This document shows positions 1-11,593 of a DNA stretch of 64,000 bases, piece after piece. Below the pieces are notes generated by a model. That model ran no database searches and was not told where the DNA came from. It saw nothing but the letters and a program-made list of their open reading frames with translations. Positions within the stretch are counted from its first letter, which is position 1. Every line of letters begins with the position of its first letter. This stretch comes from Limnoperna fortunei. Lineage: Eukaryota; Mollusca; Bivalvia; Mytilida; Modiolidae. The stretch is taken from assembly GCA_944474755.1 (NCBI GenBank), contig OX104113.1, positions 60,718,074 to 60,782,073 of the forward strand, in the 5' to 3' direction. The position numbers and the translations under genes are program-made.

Positions 1-1
1 T

Positions 2-390
2 GTTTATATTTTGGAACACCGGTCCCCATCTTGGCTACATACACCGACCATACACCCATTATAGAATGTAACAACTTCATCACCCTTTGGGTGATCACAA
101 CAAACCTTGGTTTTTATGAAAATTTATAGATACTCCTGTGTAGTAGACTGCTTAAAGTAGGTTTTATATGTTTTTTGCATGAATTTGGATGATTGGAAAT
201 TCGTTTATATTTTGGAACACCGGTCCCCATCTTGGCTACATACACCCGCTTGTACATGTAATAACTTATCACCCTTTGTGTGATCACAACTTACCTTAGT
301 TGGTTTTTATGTATTTATAGATACTCCTGTGCATATCCACCGTGTGCATATCTAATATTAATTATTAATAATTTTGTTGTTTCAGATGCC
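2..390. repeat. 201-bp tandem duplication
   Basis: Two head-to-tail copies. The first starts at 2 and the second at 203, and the first 44 bases of each are the same apart from the edge. Both then share the CACCCTTTG.GTGATCACAAC block (about 80 and 271) and end in the same segment reading ATAGATACTCCTGTG. The copies differ by small indels in the middle. The repeat lies immediately upstream of a splice-acceptor-like sequence, so it is probably intronic. Nothing in it looks coding. Confidence 0.85.
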
Positions 391-442
391 TTCTCGAAAG
401 AAGTCACGTCACCTAACACAGACAGACAAATTTTTTAATTAG
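386..442 (+). CDS. Possible terminal coding exon of a gene entering from the left
   Basis: A polypyrimidine tract ending TTGTTTCAG (to 385) is followed by a frame that stays open for 18 codons and stops at TAG 440-442. The peptide is short and basic and ends LTQTDKFFN, which loosely resembles a C-terminal PCNA-interaction type tail (Q followed by FF) but lacks the usual spacing. A consensus AATAAA lies 225 bases downstream, so acceptor, stop and poly(A) signal are in the right order for a last exon. The frame is uncertain: one of the other two frames stays open almost as far. The upstream exon is outside the window and no gene name can be given. Confidence 0.35.
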   Translation: MPSRKKSRHLTQTDKFFN

Positions 443-666
443 TTTATTACTGTTATAACATCCTGTTATTCCTACTGTGTTTACCTGACAGGTTTATAAT
501 TATACATATTGCCTTGGTTGCACCACATGGTGTGAGACAGACAGAAAATTTTATTAATTAGTTGATTAGTTAATTACTGTTTGCAATATCACAGAGTGGC
601 TTGTGTTTTTGTTTATTTTCTTTTTCCTTATCATTATCAAAGAATTGTATTCTTTTTAACCTTACA

Positions 667-672
667 AATAAA
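667..672 (+). promoter_or_regulatory. Candidate poly(A) signal AATAAA
   Basis: Consensus hexamer 225 bases after the stop of the possible terminal exon at 386-442. Random AATAAA is common in sequence this A+T-rich, so the call depends on its place after a splice acceptor and an open exon. Confidence 0.35.
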
Positions 673-689
673 GTAATTAAAGATATATG

Positions 690-2990
690 TATGAAAACAT
701 TCAAAGCTGAAGAGAAGTTCAATAAAATGTTAATTGGGAAAGTTGTTTTGGTTTAATTACACGATTATGGTGAATAAAAATTTATAAAATTTATAATTAT
801 AATAATCCGATCTGACATGAAAATTTTTATTGTATAATATTGATAAACGCACGGAAAAACACTAGAAAATCGTAAATAATGTATTTAAAAAAACGGAAAT
901 CATATCATACCGTACCGCACACGATTACCTTTTAACAAAGTTCGAAACTAAAGCTAGCCGTATGTGACTCAATTCTAGATACGAAAATTTCCGACCGAAG
1001 TGGTAGCTCTGCGTTCGTTAGTATAGACTATACCTGCGTAATACTACAAAATTTTAAAATGCATTATTTTTATCAAATCATCTTATGAATTCCCATAAAA
1101 AAAATACATTCACATTCTATTATGTGAAGATTAGAAACTGCATAAAAACTACAAGGCTTAATTACCCTAGAAATTCTGACATAACAAAAGAAATAAAATT
1201 GAAAATTATCGATTAAGTAAAATTTATAATCATCTACAATTTTATGTAAAGATACGAATGCAAAAAAGATATGAAGCTTGCTCTATCAAGCATGAAATAA
1301 TCCAAACAAAAAAAATATAATGATAAAATTGAAATGAACAAGTCTTTGTAACATATACATTACTTAATATAACGTAACAAAATCTAAAAATGCCTTTTTA
1401 TTATCGAATTATCTAACTAATTAATGAAAGAAACACCGATATATACATTTTATTTTGCAAAGATAAGAATGCATTAAAAAAAATACTAAGCATACCCTAT
1501 AAATCGTGAAATAATCCAAGAAATAAAATTGAATCGATGATCCTATCTAGCGAGGTCAAAAGCGCATTAATATACAATTTTGTTCATCTTTACTACTCCT
1601 TATTAGATTAGGACAGAAAAATGTATTTTAAAGCTAGGAGGATTTAACAAATACGAAAAACTGTAATTGAAATATTTTCTTTAGCATTAAATTAGCCATT
1701 TTATCACTTACAACATGAACTATATTGTAGATTATGGTTTTTACCTTTTTGCTCAATTTACCCGAAAACAATTATATATCATTAAGAGATAATAAGAAGA
1801 GATCGAACATATGAAAATGAAGTGGAGGATGAGAAACATTTTCATAACTCAAATCATTGCATTGTATCACACGTGGGGTTATAACTAATTTCAGGTACGG
1901 TTTACTGAGCTATTGCGCGATAATATAGTTCAATGTTTGCATTTACCGAAGTAAGTACTTTCTATCTGTAATATTGTTTTGATTATTTTTCAGGTGAAAA
2001 ACAGTATGTTTTGTATTTCGAAATGTAAGACTTTTGTTATTTGCATTTGAATTAAAATATAATTCTGTTCATATATTCTTACGCGATCAAGCTGGCTAGG
2101 TGAACGATCATATTGTTGTATTCATTACATTATGTACACGTGATTATGTGTCATAACCATTTATTGTAAATGTGTTGAACAAATAAATATTTCGTACTAT
2201 TATCATAAATGCACATTAAATCTGCTCTCATCTGAATTTAATTATATAATTAACGCATTGTAAATATGTCCAACAATAATAAATTTCTTGCTACTGTTTT
2301 TAATGGTGTATTAAACAATTTTCGTGATGTAAACCGTTAATATTCCATGGCTGCCTGTGCTGCTGCAGCTGATCATCATGATGAATAACAGTAAACAAGA
2401 TTTTAACATGTACATCTTTGCAAAATAAAAATAACACATAAATCAATGTATTAAGAATTTCGAATATTTTTAAAACTAACGATAACCAGTCCTTTAGCTC
2501 CATTGGGATTGCAGATTTAACAAACGGTACAAATGTCATGAATGTTAATAATTTGGGACAAAGATTGCACACCGACTTGATGAGGGAAGTATTACGAATC
2601 TGTAATTCCTGTCGAAAATTTAAATGATGAAAACGTTTCTACTTTAGCATTGTCTTATTATTGGTTTTATGCACTTTTTAATTTTCCAGTTATTTTGTTG
2701 TTGTCGCATCATATAGAAATAAATTATTTAATTAATTTTTTTAAATACAGGTCTCAATTGCACTTTCCTGTATCTTTCTTTTACTTTAAATAATTCAAAT
2801 GTCCAAAAATGTTAACTAAGTCCACTATAAGGCTGCATATGTCAAAAGCAACTGACTTTCCATATTGGGCCTCAAACGTACAGGTTCAACATGTTGCGGT
2901 CGTATCATGCTGCGCTCGGCGAAGCTTTTTATTCTTTACTGATATTGTTGGTTATAGTATTAATTACACAATTTCTATTTTTATTACAGG
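690..2990. other. A+T-rich stretch, no gene recognised; one exon-like island at 1895-1950
   Basis: No recognisable protein or repeat family. The one segment worth marking is 1895-1950. It has a TAACTAAT branch-point-like sequence and TTTCAG before it, 56 bases with one fully open frame, and a consensus GTAAGT donor at 1951. A second acceptor (TTTTTCAG) follows only 43 bases later, and joining the two would give an immediate stop, so this may be the 3' end of a gene or chance. A 90-codon minus-strand frame at 2300-2572 has no recognisable motif. Confidence 0.4.
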
Positions 2991-3016
2991 ACATTTATCA
3001 GATATAACAATACAAA

Positions 3017-3490
3017 ATGACTTCTTGTTTTAATCCTCCAATTACTTTAATTGAGTTTCCCCGATATGGTTACAACCATATCTTTTCTTGTTTATTAAAT
3101 TGTCCAAATCTAGAAGAAATTAGAAAACCTTTTATTGAAGAAATAAATGATAAATATTGTAATTTTAAAAACCTTTGTATTGATAATAAATTCTTGTGGT
3201 TAATGAGCAATGAAGATACATCTGTTATAAAACTTTTATTGAAATTAGTCGTTGAATTGAAAGAAAAGCGTAATGTATTAATCAGCTAAGATGATAGAGT
3301 TGTCTCCCCTTGCTCAGTTCTTACTGGATAACCTTATATATCTATGTTCTTATAAAGAATATGAAACTTTGGGGGTTTTTTTTATTATGATTTGTGCTTT
3401 TGTTTCTTTCTTTGATTAAAGTGTAATTGATTCTGCCTCTAACGGGCACCTTTAATTGGTAAATAAAATCTGTTATGTTCTGTTCTGTTG
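3017..3490 (+). mobile_element. LINE 3' end: C-terminal ORF2 fragment plus 3' UTR
   Basis: The open frame 3017-3289 (90 codons) reads like the extreme C-terminus of non-LTR retrotransposon ORF2. It has a cysteine-containing LLNCPNLEEIRKPF stretch, then KFLWLMSNED and a final charged helix KLVVELKEKRN, an arrangement usual in mollusc LINEs. About 200 bases of untranslated sequence follow, ending in a TGTTCTG-type simple tail at about 3470-3490. The rest of the element (endonuclease, reverse transcriptase) is absent, as expected for a 5'-truncated insertion. The clade is not certain from this piece. Confidence 0.6.
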
Positions 3491-3498
3491 TTTAACTT

Positions 3499-3609
3499 TC
3501 AGCAATTTTTCAGCTATATCATGCCATTTCATGTCTTGCAGTTTTTTATTGGGGGAGGAAGTCGGGGTACCCGAAAAAATCCCAACCTTCGGTAGGAAAA
3601 CTGGCAGTG
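3499..3609 (-). mobile_element. tRNA-SINE 3' portion
   Basis: Reverse-orientation copy of the SINE seen complete at 44365-44629. It matches the tail part (CAGCAATTTTTCAGC, TATTGGGGGAGGAAG, GGGGTACCCG and the GGTAGGAAAACTGGCA segment). The tRNA-like head is missing. Confidence 0.7.
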
Positions 3610-3623
3610 TTTTTTTTTTTTTT

Positions 3624-4054
3624 GGGGGGGGGGGGGGGTAACTTGGTATATATAGGGTAATACGGATGTGCGGCCCGAATGGGTCACTTTTTTAGCTCTC
3701 CAAAATATATGAATAGGTAGCCTTTTTCATTGAAAAATATATCATTGGGTAGTTGTAAATTATCTAAATATATCCATGCCTCAATTCTCATCTTAAGAAT
3801 GTTAAGCCTATGTAAACCACAGTGATTTTACAAACAAAGTGTTCCATTAACATCCATTTATCATTTTGGTAGTAAATGTACTATTTTGTCAATGGGGATG
3901 TGCAGTAATAAAATATTTTATTAGGTCTGATTTAATCATTCAATATATGATTAGGTCCTGTTTTAAAATGTCCGAAAATATATGAATAGGGTGGGTTTTC
4001 AAACGTCCGTCCGCAGACCTGTACCTAAAAGTATCCTTATTTACCCCCCCCCCC
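3624..4054. mobile_element. G-capped MITE, copy 1
   Basis: A 431-bp segment bounded by a G run (3624-3638) and a C run (4044-4054). Next to each run, reading inward on opposite strands, are related segments (GGTAATACGGATGTGCGG on the left, GGTACAGGTCTGCGG on the right, each followed by a stretch ending AATATATGAATAGG), i.e. imperfect terminal inverted repeats. No coding potential. An inverted, longer copy lies at 9298-10053. Non-autonomous DNA element is inference from the structure. Confidence 0.65.
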
Positions 4055-4788
4055 TTTTCCCGTGCTTTCAGACAAACAAAAACAATCAATGCATACTAGG
4101 ACTAGTTCAAGTTAAAGGTTCCTGATGCAAAATACAAATCATCTGGACGATATGTCAGCTATACCAGACAGATAAGATCAGATAATCTGATATAAAAAAA
4201 AAATGCACGCAATATTGTCTTTTGCAATTGTAGAATGGCTTAAAAAAATTAATGTATTCGTAGAGGTCCAGACATGCATTTATAAATCGAATCGAAGTAG
4301 GTTATTATATAACATAAAGGCTTGCTACGCATATCGGATTAAACATTATTTGCAAGGACTATCTAATAAACATTCGCTTAGAGTCCTGCAGTTGGGATTA
4401 GTTGAATAACCGATTTCAAATTTTTGAGGAAATGTAATCTTTTGTCATATATTAACATACTTGAATTAAACTAATGTTCATGTGGCTCAATGAAATAAAT
4501 TATTGACATAACATTTATTTATTGCATCTTACAAAAGACGGCATACTCCCGAAAAGTATACATAAAATAGCCGTTTATTCTGGTTTTTGATTTTCATTCA
4601 AAATCTTATACACAAAATAGCCTTACATTCTTGGTTTGCGATTTTCAAAGCTACGATTTTCAAATGGTAACTAAGTATACTTTAAAATATTTTCTCCTTG
4701 ATCCATCTTTAATTGAACCTTTTTGTCATAAACGACAAATATAGAAGTGTAGATTTAAGGCTTAAGGCTATATCCATGGAGCAAGAAA
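4055..4788. other. No gene or known repeat seen
   Basis: A+T-rich sequence. The 68-codon frame at 4203-4409 has no recognisable motif and no supporting signals. Confidence 0.5.
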
Positions 4789-4818
4789 TATGGAAAGCCA
4801 AAACTGTCTTATGTGATG

Positions 4819-5465
4819 TGTTTTATTTACGTTAAGTGGTTTTATCTTTACGTTTGCTGGTTTTATCTTTACGTTATGTAGTTTCTTATTTACGTTTAGT
4901 GGATTTATCTTTACGTTGGGTGGTTTTATCTTTACGTGTGGTGGTTTCTTATTTACGTGTGGTGGTTTCTTATTTACGTTTGGTGGTTTCTTATTTACGT
5001 TTAGTGGTTTTATCTTTACGTGTGGTGGTTTTATCTTTACGTGTGGTGGTTTCTTATTTACGTTTGGTGGTTTCTTATTTACGTTTAGTGGTTTTATCTT
5101 TACGTGTGGTGGTTTCTTATTTACGTGTGGTGGTTTTATCTTTACGTGTGGTGGTTTCTTATTTACGTTTGGTGGTGTTATCTTTACGTGTGATGGTTTT
5201 ATCTTTACGTTTGGTGGTTTCTTATTTACGTTTGGTGGTGTTATCTTTACGTGTGGTGGTTTCTTATTTATGTTTGGTAGTTTTATCTTTACGTGTGATG
5301 GTTTTATCTTTACGTTTGGTGGATTCTTATTTACGTTTGGTGGTTTTATCTTTACGTTTTGTGGTTTCGTATTAACGTTTGGTGGTTTTTTATTTACGTT
5401 TGGTGGTTTTTGTCTTTACGTTTGGTGGTTTTATCTTTACGTGTGGTGGTTTTTTCTTTTAGTTA
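4819..5465 (+). repeat. 21-bp minisatellite, left arm
   Basis: About 30 units of 21 bp with consensus close to GGTGGTTTCTTATTTACGTGT or GGTGGTTTTATCTTTACGTGT; two unit types alternate irregularly. Every unit keeps TTTACGT followed by GGTGGTTT. The 21-bp period is a multiple of three, so long open frames (179 and 187 codons) appear in two registers, giving repetitive peptides with no family resemblance. The array is the inverse of the one at 11594-12052. Confidence 0.95.
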
Positions 5466-5499
5466 TGTGGAAATTTTAATCCGGTATTTAGTTCACACC

Positions 5500-5699
5500 T
5501 GCACCGGTGCACGTGTTTCTTAAAATGGATTCGGATTCCGTATGGAAAGTTTTTAGAAGATTCTAATCTCTCATCTCTATATAGCAATTTTGCAGAACAA
5601 CGTATTGATACAATTGAAATTTGTTCTATGTTAGATGATAAACATCTTAATAAGTTTTCTTCTGATGATAAAATATGCCATTTTGAGGTAGATTTCATG
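5500..5699 (+). pseudogene. SAM-like domain exon, plus strand
   Basis: An open frame reads with the pattern of a SAM domain: WIRI, then GKFLEDSNLSSLYSNFAEQ, IDTIEICSMLDDKHLNK and a final helix. It ends at ATG 5697-5699, immediately before a consensus donor GTAAGG. The only upstream ATG nearby (5525) is in another frame, so either the first exon lies elsewhere or the copy is frameshifted. It sits just inside the left minisatellite arm, as the SAM-like N-terminus of the integrase gene sits just inside the right arm, but in the opposite orientation. No downstream exons were identified. The SAM call is by pattern only. Confidence 0.35.
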
Positions 5700-7415
5700 G
5701 TAAGGTGAATTTGGTAAAGTCTATAGGTCTTTTAAGTTTGCGAAAAATGGATTTTTTCCTGGGTAAATGTTAGTAGATTTTAACTAAATTTGACACCAGA
5801 ATTTCCACCCTGATTGTGTTTCAGCCGTTTATAATGTGGGGATTTTCTAGTGCATTGAGAGTAATGAAAAAATATTCGTAGTATATTAGAGCCAGATGAA
5901 AAGATGTGTTATGATACCGTTAATAATTACAGAGTATCTGGAGTGGTAAACATTTATAGAAAGATCATTGATTCTGATTGTTCTTTGGGACAATTTTTTG
6001 CCAACCTGACCCAAAGGGCATGTAAGCCATTGCCACCTCTTCATGTCTGTTATTATCAGTTAATTTTTCTTAATCTCAACTTCTCTGATATCCCTTAGCC
6101 AATATTAAGTTAAAGTCAGTTGAAATTATGTAATCTCTTAGAAGTGAATGGCAAACATGAATGCTAAAATTTCATTTGATTATTATTTGCCAGTTTTCAA
6201 GATATCTGCAGAAAGTACCATTGGTTTGATGGTTGGGATATTCTCATTGGATGTTGACTAGGAAGTAAACATTGTGCAAAATGAAAATTACATTTAAGTT
6301 AAGAATAAATTTTTTCTTTAATGTGTAATGCTGGGTGAGCGAATTAGGCTCATACCATCCAGTTCAGTCTTTAAAGTTTTAGTTAATATTATTAAAGTGT
6401 TTTAGTTATTTGTTAGCTACATGAAATTTGTAGCACTTCTAGTTTTCTACTGAGGACAACTGAAATGATTGTTAACATTCCTTATGTTAAAAATGTATTT
6501 AATTTTGTGTATGCACACTTGGTCAACTATGTGTAACAGAGCCTTACAAATGTCTAGAAAGTGGTCAACTTAGTGTCTTCTTTTTTGTATACATTATTTG
6601 GAAAATGTGCACTTTTTAAAAATTTGTCAAAGAAAATCTATTTTTCACTTGACTGAGAAATGTTGAACCTATTGTTTAAATTAGGTTAGGTTTTACATTA
6701 AAATCTCAGGTACTTGTGGTAAATAATAGAATAATCTATATTTGCATAAAGATACATCTTGGTAGGGAGTACAGCACAGGTGAAAGTCGGTCCACTTTTG
6801 TACTCTTTTGGCTTTAGTAATAGATTTCTTAAGCCCATTGTAGTTGCATTATAGTAGGTAAATCAGCATCTAGCCAAAAAAGGTTACAGCTTTCTAGTTG
6901 ATGATTAGGTTTAAGGTTTCGTAAGTTATAAATTGTTGATTACAATTTTCAGTTATTTATTGAACTTAAACCTGATGCATCTTAGTCAGACTAGCATTAA
7001 TGCCTAATTGGGCCACCTTTACCTTTCCCTTGCTTGACTAAATGTGGTCAAAGATTTAGAAGTGTTAGATTCGGTATTATAATAGCCTTTACTGTAATAC
7101 ATGGAATCATCTGCACTGAACTTAAATGCAGAAGCAAGATAAATGTTAATAAGTAGGACAGTGACCTCCAGGTTAGTTTGACCTACTTTTTATGCATCAC
7201 TGGCTAGGGTTTAAATTTAAATCTGTGTTGCTACAAGATTTAAAATCTGAACTTGAATGTATAAGATGTTAACATGTCAACAAGACTATTTGTAGTAATA
7301 ATAAATGCAAGATAAATAATTTATGTTTTATTTTAATGTATTGAGAAATCAGAGGAGAATACAGCAAGGTCTTTTTAAGTCCTCCTGTTTACTAGTTGTG
7401 TTGTTCTAAAACCCC
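5700..7415. other. Interior of the composite element, no gene recognised
   Basis: A+T-rich sequence with no recognised protein. The 64-codon frame at 5904-6098 has no motif. Any further exons of the plus-strand SAM-like gene should lie here but none could be picked out with confidence. Confidence 0.4.
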
Positions 7416-9297
7416 TCATGCTTTTGTATATACATCAATTCCAAAGTTTTCTGATGTCCAGCGTTTTGGACAGTGTAAATCTAGAACTTGCTGTAGGTTT
7501 TCTCGATTATAATCCAAGACTGCAGGTGGATCAAAAATGGGTCTTTCATTTTCATCTCTCTGAATGTCATCGACATTCAGTCCTACTACACCATAATTCT
7601 CTTCATCTCCCGTAAGCGAAAAGGGTACATGATTGGTAAAAGAACCTGCTGTGAATATTCTTGACGGAGATGATTTAACCGTGCGTATTCGGTGTGTATT
7701 CCACGCCTTTTTCCAAATGTTCAGCTTGTCACATATCTTCGACAGAAATACACGATGAAGAGCAAATATGTGAAGGTCATTCATAATATTAAGTATACCC
7801 TCATCCTCCAAGAAGTAGAAAAGATTGTAATAAAAATAAAGAACGCCTTCAAAGACATCCCTCCACAGCCGCTCAATGCGCTGGTTATGAGTGCTTTTTC
7901 CTTTTATCATAGCCTTTGTGTCGGGTCCGCGTCCTCTTATCATGTATTCGGCAACCCTAATATTTTCTAGTCCCTTGTCCGATCTAACTCGTAAGGGAAG
8001 CCCGTGCTGATGAACGCCGTCAACAAAACATTTCAATACTGTATCTGCTTTATTATTATCGGTACAATTAAGGACGGTAACAAATCGGCTGAAGCCATCT
8101 ATGGTACCTACTACTACAAAATGCCACCTTATTAGTTTGTGGTTTGTATCAATATGCCAGAGGTGGTTTACACCAGTAACGTTATACACTCTTCTTGTAC
8201 GTCTTCTGTTTTTTCTGTCATGGATAACTAACTACTTCATCCAAACGGTGGAGGCTTTCTCTTAGTCGATGCCTAGGTACCTGCAATGTAATTAAATATA
8301 TAACGAGAAGTAAAGAAAAGGTGAGGCTCTGCCTTTTTTCCGTTTCGTTCCGAGTCTATAGATTGTTTTAATGTCAAGTTAATACACTAATATTATGTTT
8401 ATCCTGCAATCTAGTGTACGATATTTACACACATGGTCCTTAATTTTGTAATTTCTATTTATTTTTAAACGATCTTAAAAATAAGAACCCATATCAGGCC
8501 TCTACACATTACGCAATAAATAAATTACTTGTAAGTGCGTTGAAAGCGACAAGAATTATGACGTCAGAATTTTGTGATAATCGGTCACTAGTTGTTAATC
8601 ACAAGCAAATATATACTCAACGCATTTAAGCTGCTTTAATAGGACGATTGCAGGACAAAATAATAATAAACATTTCTTTTATTCATTTAATTTAAAAAAA
8701 AGAATAAAATAACTCTTTTTTAAAGTCTAGCTTCCATCCAAATATAAATTTAAGTAAGAAAACATTTTTAGCAACGATCACATTCCGACATAATCAAATT
8801 TCTCCTCCATGTTGTTCTGATATTTAACATTTTAGTCTCTCAAACGAGAAACAAAACACAAACAGGGTGATCTATTGATCACAGATACTTTCCCTGGCCA
8901 GTACACAATTTCACAATTTTTACACAATTCAGAACCAAAACTGGGGGATTAGCCGAAACTCGTAGTCTACCTCTATTTTTACTAGTCATAATATGAATAT
9001 AGGCCTAAATGCGAGCATTACACATTTTGTGGATTTATGACGTTACTTTCGCGCACCCAAGCAGTGCCTTTGCATTCCGGCGGGCACGTATCGTCTTTTT
9101 ATAATGTGTTGGTTACGTGTCATGCGATTGTCAATTTTTAAATCGAACGTTTCAGGACTTTCAGAGTTTGCAAAAAATTTTGTCTGAAATTTTTGTTGTT
9201 TTTTTTTAAAAGAACACTTAATTTTTATCCATGACAAATTTATTTTGAAGTATACTTTTAAATTAATTTATGTGCTCTTCTTCAATATCAAAATAAA

Positions 9298-10053
9298 GGG
9301 GGGGGGGGAGGGCGGGTAACTAAGGGTATTTTAGGTACAGGTGTGCGGAGAGAGAAAACCCATCCTTTTCATATATTTACGGGCGTTATAAAATGGGACC
9401 TAATCATACACTGAAATATTAAAACCCAACCTATTCATATATTTTAATTGATTGTACAGGGCCGTAGGAACGTCCTCGACTTTAGGGGGGGGCAGGAACT
9501 TAGAATGTTTTTAGACGATTTCCTGGCATCTGAGAGTAGATCCACACTTCTGCCAACAAAGCTTATTTCATCAGTTTCTACTGCATTTTAATGGGCCAGA
9601 GACACTCAAACCTGTGTCCCCTCAAAATAGATAGCTTTGATGAAGTTACCTATTTTGTTTAATTAAGACACTCAATTTTTAATTATTGAAAAGTAAAATA
9701 TTGGGGGGGGGCAGCTGCCCCCTTGCCCCCCTGTTCCTACGGGCCTGTTGTACATCCACATAGACACAACCGTCTATTCACTACCAAAGGGTTTAAAAAA
9801 CAAAATTTAGCATTTTGTTTAATCAAGGGTTGTTAATGGATCACTTATTTAGTTGAGTCACTGTGGTTTACATCCTCAGCTGTAGAAGTTAATTTGGGGC
9901 ATTGATATATTTAGATAATTTACACCTTACCAATGATATATCTTTCAATGAAAAGAGCTACCTTTTCATATATTTTGGAACGGTTAAAAAGAGACCCTTT
10001 TGGGCCTCACATCCGTATCGCCAGAAATATATAAAGTTACCCCCACCCCCCTC
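9298..10053. mobile_element. G-capped MITE, copy 2, in the transposase intron
   Basis: Inverted relative to 3624-4054. It has the same G/C-run caps and the same subterminal blocks (GGTACAGGTGTGCGG at the left; CATCCGTAT and a run of C at the right). It is longer because another MITE (9457-9747) has inserted into it. No coding potential. Confidence 0.7.
9457..9747. mobile_element. hAT-like MITE nested in the G-capped MITE
   Basis: Terminal inverted repeats CAGGGCCGTAGGAAC and, on the other strand, CAGGCCCGTAGGAAC bound 291 bp. The element is flanked on both sides by TTGTA. The CAGG ends resemble hAT termini, but hAT elements usually make 8-bp duplications and only 5 bp match here, so the superfamily is tentative. 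Confidence 0.7.
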
Positions 10054-10364
10054 CTTGTTCAATATTTTGTCCGGATAGCTAAGCATCTGAAATGGGTTTG
10101 TTCGAATAGATCACGTTACTTTTTTTTATACACGCATTTGCCGTTTAGCTCGCATAAGCGATGCTCGCTATTACACAGTCTACAACTAGTGGCGTACATG
10201 AGCCTGAATTTTTCACCTGAACTTGATTTTTAATCAAAGACCAAAATGAATTTGCAATCATTTACATCGTTAAATCAGATATTTGGAAACCAATGGGAAA
10301 ACGAATTATTTACTAGTATAACATAGACTATTGTTGTAAATCAAATCAGGTTATATGGGTATAT

Positions 10365-10660
10365 TTGGCGTTTCATCGACATCTTTGGAAGAGTAAATTC
10401 CAGTTAACCTTACTTCCAAGTTTGGTCAAAACTGGCTTATTAGTTTCTGAGAAAGTTGTTAATATGCAAAATATTGGAGCATATGTCGCCATTTTGGAAA
10501 CAAGGCTCCTTCACAGTTTTGGCAGAGTGGCAGCTAAAATCCTTGCTACATATTTTATTCCAGAGGAGGAAAGTTTACGACAGACGACGACGGATGGAAT
10601 TGTCTCACATAAACATGTCAAAGAAACCGTGCGACATTTAACATTAAAAAATGTTTGCTA
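10365..10660 (+). repeat. Dispersed repeat-like segment in the intron
   Basis: Contains a GGTCAAAACTGGCTTATTAG block, a GTTTCTGAGAAAGTTGTTAA block and a GACGACGACGG-type stretch, an arrangement that recurs in bivalve dispersed repeats as far as I recall. The 112-codon frame covering it shows no domain. Its identity as a repeat cannot be shown from this window because there is no second copy here. Confidence 0.3.
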
Positions 10661-11593
10661 CATCTCCTTGACCACTCATTTATTCACCAGTTTTAAAAGT
10701 TAAAGATTACCCCTTTTTAACTTTTAATTTCTATTATAATGAATGCAAAAGTATTATAATTTACCTAATATTATCATTTATTTTTTTAAATATTTTGTCC
10801 CCAATTCGCCCAACTTTTAAAATTAGTTCCTATTTGAAGATAATGGGGAAAAATTATTTAATATGTTGCCAAAATTGACTTAAGCAAACGTGTTACTGAA
10901 TGAATCTGGTAACCATTTGCTCTTTACGAATTAGCACTTCAGTTCATCACTTTTATTTTTTTATAAAACTAAAAAAAAAAATCAAACCTTTGTTCCTTCT
11001 TTACGCAAAATCTGACGCAGCATCCCCTCGCCACATCTTGGAAACTCCTTGATTATCTTTTTAACTTTCTGATCTAAGGCATCATCTTCAATGTCATCAA
11101 ACTGATACTTGCTAAGGTTATAAAGTCTTAATTTTCTGTATACAGTACTTTCTGATACCGATAATATATTGCTGATATCGAAGACAGTGAAATTCGACTC
11201 AATAAGACATTCAAGAACATCTTTTGGAATGTCATAATTGTGATTTATTCCCCTCTTCTGTTGATCTCTACCGAATGTTATACAGTTAATTCTCAACTTC
11301 ATCATTTCCGACCTATCCTTTACACCTAATCACTCCATCTGGTACACTGACAATTTTCCTACAATGTCAGGAGTTTTTTTTTCTCTTGCAAAGACATCAA
11401 CACACCTCTCCATACCTATCCTTTTCAAAATAGTGTCCATTTCGATACTTAAGCTACGTTAGTCGAAATGGAATTTTATCCGGTTCCAGGTAGAGTTGTT
11501 TGCAAACACAAAATAATAAAAAAATCCGACACTAACGGCAAGATTGTGGCCATATTTGATGGCGGTTTAAGTAATCAACATATATAGAATTTA

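Larger units (their letters stand above)
7416..11440 (-). pseudogene. SAM + HTH + integrase-core (IS3EU-like) transposase gene, inactivated
   Basis: Two exons on the minus strand, 11440-10988 and 8280-7416. They join in phase 0 across a 2.7-kb intron (donor AAG|GTTTGA, acceptor TTGCAG). Exon 1 starts with a SAM-like segment, then a helix-turn-helix (FTVFDISNILSVSESTVYRK). Exon 2 carries the DDE catalytic core: HIDTN supplies the first Asp, RSDKG the second and NQRIERLWRDV the Glu, 34 residues after the second Asp. HLWHIDTNHKLIRW and the HNQRIERLW block are typical of the eukaryotic integrase-core family related to IS3 (IS3EU-like in repeat nomenclature). It would catalyse DNA strand transfer for the surrounding element. 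It is broken by an in-frame TGA near 11330, between the SAM-like segment and the next ATG (11305), and by a frameshift near 8230 just before the core. The core frame itself is intact to its TGA stop. Confidence 0.75.

Noticed and set aside
4836..5479. Two overlapping open frames of 179 and 187 codons encoding regular 7-residue repeats
   Set aside because: They arise because the minisatellite period (21 bp) is a multiple of three. The inverse array gives similar frames in three registers. No start context, no domain, no codon preference.
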